DNA of 64,000 bases from Glycocaulis alkaliphilus (lineage in GTDB: Bacteria; Pseudomonadota; Alphaproteobacteria; Caulobacterales; Maricaulaceae), in contig NZ_CP018911.1 of the NCBI RefSeq assembly GCF_004000605.1, forward strand, positions 1,984,001-2,048,000, given 5' to 3'. Shown in pieces: positions 47,485-53,567 of this stretch. Every line of letters begins with the position of its first letter. Within the stretch, counting starts at the first letter, position 1. Below the pieces are notes generated by a model. That model had not been told where the DNA came from and ran no database searches. It saw nothing but the letters and a program-made list of their open reading frames with translations. The position numbers and the translations under genes were made by a program.

Positions 47485-49010
47485 TCGGCAGGCTCCGCGA
47501 GCGGGGGAATGTGGGGATGCACGGCGCGCGCCTCTGCGAGCGTCAGGCGGGTATGGGCGGCCACGGCACTGTCAGAGGGATGATCGCTGCGGAAATGCCC
47601 GCCCCGGCTCTCGGTGCGCATCGATGCCCCTGCCGCCACGAAGCGCGCGGCGATCAGCGCATCGGCCTCGCCACAAGCGGCTTCCAGCGTGTCGATCAGT
47701 TCAAGCAGGCGGGCAAGCCCCGCGCCGTCGCGCTCCACCCCTGCCTGCATCGCCATGGCGGCGCGCAAGGCACCAAGCGCCTCTCCGGGCAACTCCGGAG
47801 CCGGATCAGCGGCAACAGGCTTCAGCGTACGCTGCGGCGCGTTTGCAAGCGCTTCTGCCGCCCGCCTTCCGAACACCAGCCCTTCCAGCAGCGAGTTCGA
47901 GGCCAGCCGGTTCGCGCCATGCACGCCGGTGGAGGCACACTCGCCGACGGCCCACAGGCCCGGCACGCCGGTAAAGCCTTCAGTGTCCGTCGCCACCCCG
48001 CCCATGTGGTAGTGCGCCGCTGGGGCGACCGGGATCGGCGCCACGCGCGGATCAATGCCCGCCGCCCTGCAGGCCGCAAACACGGCCGGAAAGCGCTCAG
48101 GGAATTCATCACCCACCGCCGCGCGGGCATCGAGATAGGCACCGCGCCCGGTCTTCACCTGCCGGTGGACAGCGCGGGCCACCACATCGCGCGGGGCCAG
48201 CTCTGCTTGCGAGTGCACGCCGCGCAGGAAGCGATGGCCCTTCGCATCGATCAGGGTAGCGCCCTCGCCGCGCAGGGCTTCGGTGGCGAGCGGTGCCGGA
48301 TCGCGGCCCACATCGATGGCCGTGGGGTGGAACTGGACAAATTCCGGGTCCTGAATGACCGCGCCGAGCCTTGCCGCCCAGGCCAGAGCCTGCCCCTGGC
48401 TGCTGGCGGGCGTGGTCGTCACGCCATAAAGCCCGCACAGGCTTCCCGTGGCGAGCACGGTATCGCTCGCAAGAAGGTCATGGCGCGCGCCGCCCGCATC
48501 AAACGCGGTCACGCCCGCGCAGCCGCCTTGTTCATCAGGGATCAGGCCCGCAGCGCGCCAGCCCTCGCGGATCTCGATATGAGGCGCGGCCTGAACGGCT
48601 TCGATCAAAGCGGCGAGTATGCCCGCCCCGGCCTGATCGCCCTTCACCCGCGCCACGCGGGCTCGCGAATGGGCGGCCTCCCGCGACAATGCCCAGCTGC
48701 CGTCTGCCTCGCGCTCGAACGGCGCGCCCAGCGCATAGAGCGCCTCGATCTCGGCAGGTCCGGCTTCGGCCAGCAGATGTGCTGCCGCCTCATCGACCAG
48801 CCCCGCTCCGGCGGCAATCGTGTCGCGCGCGTGCAGGGAGGGGCTGTCATCAGGGCCGAGGGCCGCCGCAACGCCGCCCTGCGCCCAGCCTGTGGAACTC
48901 CCCTCGCCCAGCCTTGCGCCCGTCAGCAGAACCACCCGGCGAGGCGCAGCATGCAGCGCGGTCCAGAGACCCGCTATGCCAGCGCCAACGATGATGAGGG
49001 GGTGGTTCAC
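47481..49010 (-). CDS. nadB: L-aspartate oxidase
   Basis: A 509-aa flavoenzyme that oxidises aspartate to iminoaspartate for quinolinate synthesis. FAD site: IIVGAGIAGLWTALHAAP at residues 6-23. GSSTGWAQGGVAAAL, TATGSLCGLYGVTTTP-type block, FVQFHPTAI, APAAHYHMGGV and GANRLASNSLLEGLVFG are the family motifs. GTG 49010 is favoured, with AAGGATAGG upstream; a longer frame to 49076 crosses a palindromic repeat. The C-terminal linker to the helical domain is Ala-rich. Confidence 0.96.
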   Translation of the reverse strand: MNHPLIIVGAGIAGLWTALHAAPRRVVLLTGARLGEGSSTGWAQGGVAAALGPDDSPSLHARDTIAAGAGLVDEAAAHLLAEAGPAEIEALYALGAPFEREADGSWALSREAAHSRARVARVKGDQAGAGILAALIEAVQAAPHIEIREGWRAAGLIPDEQGGCAGVTAFDAGGARHDLLASDTVLATGSLCGLYGVTTTPASSQGQALAWAARLGAVIQDPEFVQFHPTAIDVGRDPAPLATEALRGEGATLIDAKGHRFLRGVHSQAELAPRDVVARAVHRQVKTGRGAYLDARAAVGDEFPERFPAVFAACRAAGIDPRVAPIPVAPAAHYHMGGVATDTEGFTGVPGLWAVGECASTGVHGANRLASNSLLEGLVFGRRAAEALANAPQRTLKPVAADPAPELPGEALGALRAAMAMQAGVERDGAGLARLLELIDTLEAACGEADALIAARFVAAGASMRTESRGGHFRSDHPSDSAVAAHTRLTLAEARAVHPHIPPLAEPAE

Positions 49011-49025
49011 CGGATTACCTATCCT

Positions 49026-49110
49026 TGAAATCCCGGCCGAGCTTGCGAGAGCCGGGATCGGGTAGAGGCTCGGCACGAGGCCCCGGATCGCTGCGCGTCC
49101 GGGGTTTCAG
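49026..49110. repeat. Two-hairpin palindromic element between nadA and nadB (glyS-insert family)
   Basis: On the minus strand it begins CTGAAACCCCGGA and ends CCGGGATTTCA. It shares the first hairpin (CCCCGGA...TCCGGGG, then CCTCG) and the second (TCCCGGCT...CCGGGA) with the two elements inside glyS. It fills almost the whole 109-bp gap. Confidence 0.85.
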
Positions 49111-49119
49111 CCCTGTTGG

Positions 49120-50247
49120 CTAAACGCTCACATAGGGGATGGAGACGGCAGGCTTGCTGGTGTCAAACGCAGGCGGCTTGCCCAGCGAGGGCAGCGCCAG
49201 CATGGCGTCCACGCTGGCCTTCGCGCGCTCAGCGATGAGCGGATCGACATGCACTTCATGCTTCATGTCACGCAGCGCCTCATAGATGCCGCGCAGCGTA
49301 ATGCGCTTCATGTGCGGGCACAGATTGCACGGTTTTACGAAGTTCACGCCCGGATTTTCCACCGCCACATTATCGCTCATCGAGCACTCGGTGATGAGGA
49401 TGGCCGTTTGCGGCTGGTGATCCTTCACATAGGCCGCCATCGCGCCGGTGGAGCCTGCAAAATCGGCGGCTTTCAGCACGTCCGGCGGGCACTCAGGATG
49501 CGTGATGATCATGGCCTCGGGATGGGCGGCGCGCAGCGCCTCAATATCCTCCACCGTGAACTGCTCATGCACCTCGCAGCTGCCCTTCCAGGTGAGGATG
49601 CGGATGCCGGTCTGGCTGGCGACATTTTTCGCCAGATACTCGTCCGGAATGAGGATGACCGTGTCGGTATTCCATTCCGCCGCAATGGCCTCGACCACCT
49701 GCACGGCATTGGATGAGGTGCAGCAAATGTCGGAATACGCCTTCACCTCGGCCGACGTGTTCACATAGGTGACGATCGGATAGTCGGGATAGGCCTCGCG
49801 GATGGCGCCCACATTGGCGCCGGTGATGGAGGCGGCCAGCGAACAGCCCGCACGCTCATCGGGGATCAGCACGGTCTTTTCCGGCGAGAGGATTTTTGCC
49901 GTCTCGGCCATGAAATGCACGCCCGCCTGCACGATCACGCGGGCTTCGGTCTTGGCCGCTTCCTGCGCGAGTTTGAGCGAGTCACCCATGATGTCGCCCA
50001 CCGTGTGGAAGATGTCGGCGGTCATGTAGTTATGGGCGAGGATGACGGCATCGCGCTCGACCTTCAGGCGGTTGATCGCGTCGATCAGCGGCGCATGCAG
50101 CGGCCACTCCATCGGCGTCACTACCGATTTCACCTTCTCATAAAGGTGATCGGTGCGCGCCTTCACGCCCGCATCATAGACCAGCGCATCGGCTTCGGGC
50201 CATGCATTATCAATGGCTTGCATGCGGGTCGGGTCGTGCCGGTCCAT
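49120..50247 (-). CDS. nadA: Quinolinate synthase
   Basis: A 375-aa [4Fe-4S] enzyme that condenses iminoaspartate with [51 protein letters not shown], a CCTSSNAV block and the C-terminal [12 protein letters not shown] provide the cluster Cys residues and substrate His residues. Residues 1-45 are an unconserved extension compared with short forms. It is the first gene of nadABC. Upstream are two copies of a palindrome that may control it. Confidence 0.96.
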   Translation of the reverse strand: MDRHDPTRMQAIDNAWPEADALVYDAGVKARTDHLYEKVKSVVTPMEWPLHAPLIDAINRLKVERDAVILAHNYMTADIFHTVGDIMGDSLKLAQEAAKTEARVIVQAGVHFMAETAKILSPEKTVLIPDERAGCSLAASITGANVGAIREAYPDYPIVTYVNTSAEVKAYSDICCTSSNAVQVVEAIAAEWNTDTVILIPDEYLAKNVASQTGIRILTWKGSCEVHEQFTVEDIEALRAAHPEAMIITHPECPPDVLKAADFAGSTGAMAAYVKDHQPQTAILITECSMSDNVAVENPGVNFVKPCNLCPHMKRITLRGIYEALRDMKHEVHVDPLIAERAKASVDAMLALPSLGKPPAFDTSKPAVSIPYVSV

Positions 50248-50275
50248 CGCGTCTCATCCTCTCTCCGCCCTCTTT

Positions 50276-50290
50276 TGCTCAATTTGAGCA
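50276..50290. promoter_or_regulatory. Palindrome upstream of nadA, proximal copy
   Basis: TGCTCAA-T-TTGAGCA is a perfect 15-bp palindrome 29 bp upstream of the nadA ATG. A second, imperfect copy lies 63 bp further up. Likely operator for a nad regulator, perhaps NadQ-like; no candidate regulator gene is in the window. Confidence 0.65.
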
Positions 50291-50338
50291 TTACGAGGGG
50301 CCAGAAAATCGGCGGGTCCGTAACCGGTCTCGCCGTTA

Positions 50339-50353
50339 TGCTCCAACTGAGCC
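50339..50353. promoter_or_regulatory. Palindrome upstream of nadA, distal copy
   Basis: TGCTCCAACTGAGCC matches the proximal site at 11 of 15 positions and keeps the TGCTC/TGAGC half-sites. Centre-to-centre distance is 63 bp, about six helical turns, so both sites face the same side of the DNA. Confidence 0.55.
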
Positions 50354-50480
50354 TAAGGTGGGATGTTTCTACGCCCCGGCAAGGGGGGATGCAAGACAGT
50401 TTTCTTACACCCCATCGTGAGAAGCGGCGCGGGCGCCAGCCGTCATGCCTCGATTTCCCCGTATCGGGACCATTTGCGAC

Positions 50481-50520
50481 GGTAGATGTCTCCCCCCGCA
50501 GGCGGGGGGAGACATCTACC
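50481..50520. repeat. Perfect 40-bp palindrome
   Basis: Two 19-bp arms (GGTAGATGTCTCCCCCCGC and its complement) flank a 2-base spacer. The inner CTCCCCCCGCAGGCGGGGGGAGAC equals the 3' hairpin of the 117-bp elements, so this may be a solo part of that family. It lies 20 bp beyond the stop of the flavin oxidoreductase gene. Confidence 0.9.
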
Positions 50521-50539
50521 GCATGGGTGTGTAGCGCGC

Positions 50540-51427
50540 CTACAGCCCGAAAATCAGCGAGCGGTGGGCGGCGAGGCCAGCCATCGTGCCATCGGCGACT
50601 GCGAAGCTGACCGAACCGGCCGCGCGCGCCATGTCCCCGCAGGCGAAAACGCCGGGGCGGCTGGTCTGTTTCATTTCGCTGGTTTGCACGAAGGCACCCA
50701 GCGGCCCTTCCTCGAAGGCAAGGCCCATCTGGTGCGCGATCCCCGACGCCATCTCCATGCGTGGCTGGACGAAAGCACCAGCCATAGAGATCCGCCGCCC
50801 GTCGGCCAGCACCACGTCCACGCCTTCGCCTTCCAGACCGGTGACATGGGCATGTTCCAGCACCACGCCGCGGCGCTCCAGCGCGGCAAGCTCCTCGCCC
50901 TCCGGCACGTAGACGCCATTGGTGAAGAGCGTCGTCGGCCCCCAGTCAGGCAACATCATCGCCTGATGCACGGCCATGGGGGAGCTGGCGATCACGCCGA
51001 CCGGGCCCTCATCCAGCTCAAAACCATGGCAGTAAGGGCAATGGAAAACGTGCCGTCCCCAGCGCGCCTCCAGCCCGGCAATGGCGGGCAGAATATCGCG
51101 TATGCCGGTCGCCAGAATGATGCGCGAGGCTCTGGCCGATGTATCGCCGAGGCAGACCGCATATCCGCCCTCAACCGGCTCCACCTGTCGTGCCTCACCC
51201 TCATGCCATTCCACCGTCGGATAGGCGAGAATCTGCTCCCGGCCCAGTGCAGCGAGGTCAGCAGGCGGCACGCCGTCATGGCCGAAAAATCCGTGCGAGG
51301 CGCTGGCGAAACGGTTGCGCCGCACGCCGGCATCCACCACCAGCACCCGCCTGCGCGCCCTCGCCAGCTGCAATCCGGCGGCCAGCCCCGCATAGCTGCC
51401 CCCGATAATGATCACGTCATACTGCAT
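50540..51427 (-). CDS. Thioredoxin reductase-like NAD(P)/FAD oxidoreductase
   Basis: A 295-aa flavoprotein. FAD site IIIGGSYAGLAAGLQLARA (residues 6-24); a redox-type motif HCPYCHGFE in the middle; and the C-terminal GVFACGDMARAAGSVSFAVADG second FAD contact. The overall order resembles thioredoxin reductase, but the NADP-binding GGGxSA loop is replaced by GVIASSPMAVHQ, so cofactor use is uncertain. ATG 51427 follows AAGGAG at 7 bases. Divergence from an Rrf2 gene across a palindrome suggests redox- or nitrosative-stress control. Confidence 0.88.
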   Translation of the reverse strand: MQYDVIIIGGSYAGLAAGLQLARARRRVLVVDAGVRRNRFASASHGFFGHDGVPPADLAALGREQILAYPTVEWHEGEARQVEPVEGGYAVCLGDTSARASRIILATGIRDILPAIAGLEARWGRHVFHCPYCHGFELDEGPVGVIASSPMAVHQAMMLPDWGPTTLFTNGVYVPEGEELAALERRGVVLEHAHVTGLEGEGVDVVLADGRRISMAGAFVQPRMEMASGIAHQMGLAFEEGPLGAFVQTSEMKQTSRPGVFACGDMARAAGSVSFAVADGTMAGLAAHRSLIFGL

Positions 51428-51491
51428 GGCTGGCTCCTTCTCACCTATCACGCCACTTTAGATGTTACGTGTTTGCGGCGGAGTCAATCCC

Positions 51492-51512
51492 TTGCTACTT
51501 TCAAAGTTGCAA
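51492..51512. promoter_or_regulatory. Near-perfect 21-bp palindrome, likely Rrf2 operator
   Basis: TTGCTACTTT-C-AAAGTTGCAA has one mismatched pair in ten. It lies 25 bp upstream of the Rrf2 start, within the 109-bp gap to the divergent oxidoreductase gene. Size and place fit autoregulation and control of both genes. Confidence 0.65.
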
Positions 51513-51536
51513 GACCCGCGAAACAGGACGCCGCCC

Positions 51537-51986
51537 ATGGCACGCGATTACCGTCTGAGCCGCATGCTCCACGTGCTGATCCACATGGGGGAGGCTGAAA
51601 AGCCCTGCACCTCGCAGGAGATAGCCGCCATGCTGAACACCAATCCGGTAGTGGTCCGGCGCACGATGGCGGGCCTGCGCGACCAGGGCTATGTGGTGTC
51701 GGAGAAGGGCCATGGCGGCGGCTGGCGGCTGACCCGGCCCTTAAGCGCCATCACCCTGCTGGATGTTCACCGCGCGCTGGAGCCGGGCACGCTCTTTGCC
51801 ATCGGCCCCAGCCGGGACCGGCCTGAATGCCTGGTGGAGCAGGCAGTGAATGCCTCCATGCAGGAGGCTTTTGCCCGCGCCGAGGCAGAATTGATCCGCG
51901 AATTGCAGGGCCGAACCCTCGCCGACATCGTGGACGGCATGAAGCGTCCGCCAGCCTGCGACACCCACCCCGCCGCCACCACCTGA
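51537..51986 (+). CDS. Rrf2 family transcriptional regulator
   Basis: A 149-aa winged-helix regulator. RDYRLSRMLHVLIHMGEAE starts the HTH; TSQEIAAMLNTNPVVVRRTM holds the recognition helix; GHGGGWRLTRPLSAITLLDV is the wing and family signature. Cys residues are at C24, about position 100 (RPECLVEQ) and near the C-terminus. The three-Cys cluster of iron-sulfur members such as IscR and NsrR is missing, so thiol sensing or another signal is more likely. Confidence 0.92.
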   Translation: MARDYRLSRMLHVLIHMGEAEKPCTSQEIAAMLNTNPVVVRRTMAGLRDQGYVVSEKGHGGGWRLTRPLSAITLLDVHRALEPGTLFAIGPSRDRPECLVEQAVNASMQEAFARAEAELIRELQGRTLADIVDGMKRPPACDTHPAATT

Positions 51987-52004
51987 CACCGCCTGATCTG
52001 CGGC

Positions 52005-52033
52005 TTGATTGCGGGCGCGGGCGCGCCTAGGTT
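52005..52033 (+). promoter_or_regulatory. Candidate promoter of glyQ-GST-glyS
   Basis: TTGATT (52005-52010) and TAGGTT (52028-52033) are spaced by exactly 17 bp. The start would be near 52040, about 30 bp before the glyQ ATG. Alphaproteobacterial promoters are loose, so this is a prediction. Confidence 0.45.
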
Positions 52034-52068
52034 CGCGCGCGATTTTCACTCCCGCCGGAACCCGCGCC

Positions 52069-52950
52069 ATGGCCGAGCAAAAAGCCCCGTCCTTTCAGGA
52101 CCTGATCCTGACGCTCCAGCACTATTGGGCCGAGCAGGGCTGCGCCATTCTGCAGCCCTATGATACCGAGGTTGGCGCTGGCACGCTGCACCCGGCCACG
52201 ACGCTGCGCTCGCTGGGCCCGAAGCCGTGGCGGGCAGCCTATGTGCAGCCCTCGCGCCGTCCGGGCGACGGGCGCTATGGCGAGAACCCCAACCGGCTGC
52301 AGCACTATTACCAGTTCCAGGTGCTCCTCAAGCCCTGCCCGGCCGATATTCAGGACCTGTATCTCGGTTCGCTGGACGCGCTCGGCATCGACCGCAAGCT
52401 TCACGATGTGCGCTTTGTGGAGGATGACTGGGAGAACCCGACCGTGGGTGCCTGGGGCCTCGGCTGGGAGGTCTGGTGCGACGGGATGGAGGTCAGCCAG
52501 TTCACCTACTTCCAGCAGGTCGGCGGGCTGGATGTGGAGCTGGTCTCCGGCGAGCTGACATACGGGCTCGAACGCCTCGCCATGTATGTGCAGGGCGTGG
52601 AGAATGTCTACGATCTCGATTTCAACGGCGCGGGCCTCACCTACGGCGATGTCTTCCTTGAAAACGAGCGCCAGCACTCGGCCTTCAATTTCGAGCATGC
52701 CGATGTCGACATGCTGATCGAGTGGTTCAAGGGCGCGGAGAAGCAGTGCATGGCGCTGCTCTCGCTGGATACGCCCCTGCCCCTGCCCGCCTATGACTGG
52801 TGCCTGAAGGCCTCCCACCTCTTCAACCTCGTCGATGCGCGCGGCGCGATTTCGGTCGCCGAGCGCGCCAGCTGGATTGCGCGGGTGCGTGAGCTCGCCA
52901 AGGGCTGCGCCAGTGCCTGGGTGGAACAGCAGAAAAAGGATGCCGCGTGA
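52069..52950 (+). CDS. glyQ: Glycyl-tRNA synthetase alpha subunit
   Basis: A 293-aa catalytic subunit of the bacterial alpha2beta2 Gly[59 protein letters not shown] in pieces, and [15 protein letters not shown] form the class II core and ATP/glycine site. Length is standard. ATG 52069 was chosen at the homology start. The stop overlaps the next gene (TGATG). Confidence 0.97.
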   Translation: MAEQKAPSFQDLILTLQHYWAEQGCAILQPYDTEVGAGTLHPATTLRSLGPKPWRAAYVQPSRRPGDGRYGENPNRLQHYYQFQVLLKPCPADIQDLYLGSLDALGIDRKLHDVRFVEDDWENPTVGAWGLGWEVWCDGMEVSQFTYFQQVGGLDVELVSGELTYGLERLAMYVQGVENVYDLDFNGAGLTYGDVFLENERQHSAFNFEHADVDMLIEWFKGAEKQCMALLSLDTPLPLPAYDWCLKASHLFNLVDARGAISVAERASWIARVRELAKGCASAWVEQQKKDAA

Positions 52951-53549
52951 TGGCCGCTGACCTCATCGTCTGGCACGGCCCCAATACCCGCTCTACCGGC
53001 ACTGTCTGGCTGGTGGAGGAGCTGGGCGTGCCCTACGAGCTGCGCAAGGTGGACGTGTTCGGCGGAGAAACGCGCGAGGCGGAATTCCTGAAAATCAATC
53101 CTGCCGGCAAGGTTCCCGCCATCCGCCACAAGGGCAAGACGCTGACCGAAATGGCCGCGATCTCGCTTTATCTGTGCGATGAATTCCCGAAAGCCGGCCT
53201 CGCCCCTGCCATCGGCGATCCGCTGCGCGCCGATTATCTCTACTGGAGCGTGTTCCGCCCCGGCGTGCTGGAACCGGCCATCGTGACCAAGGCGCAGAAC
53301 CTCGATGTTGATCCGCGCACGGTCGGCTGGGGCGAGTGGGAGACGGTCATCACCCTGATCGAGACCGCGCTGGAGGATGGCCCCTACCTGCTTGGAGAGC
53401 GCTTCTCGGCTGCCGATATTCTCATTGGCGGCGCGCTCGGCTGGCTGAAACACTTCAAGCTGATGCCGGACAATCCGCGCATTGACGATTACATCACCCG
53501 CCTGCACGCCCGGCCCGCCTATGCCCGCATGCAGGCCAGCAACCAGTAA
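52950..53549 (+). CDS. Glutathione S-transferase family protein between glyQ and glyS
   Basis: A 199-aa GST. The N-terminal thioredoxin fold has NTRSTGTVWLVEELGVPYEL and INPAGKVPAIRHKG (about 45-58), TEMAAISLYLCDEF binds the glutathione gamma-Glu, and the C-terminal helical domain has GERFSAADILIGGALGW. The substrate is unknown. The ATG lies on the glyQ stop (a GTG 3 bases upstream is also possible), and glyS follows after 18 bp, so it is transcribed with the synthetase subunits. Confidence 0.9.
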   Translation: MAADLIVWHGPNTRSTGTVWLVEELGVPYELRKVDVFGGETREAEFLKINPAGKVPAIRHKGKTLTEMAAISLYLCDEFPKAGLAPAIGDPLRADYLYWSVFRPGVLEPAIVTKAQNLDVDPRTVGWGEWETVITLIETALEDGPYLLGERFSAADILIGGALGWLKHFKLMPDNPRIDDYITRLHARPAYARMQASNQ

Positions 53550-53567
53550 GAACCGGACGCTTTCCCC

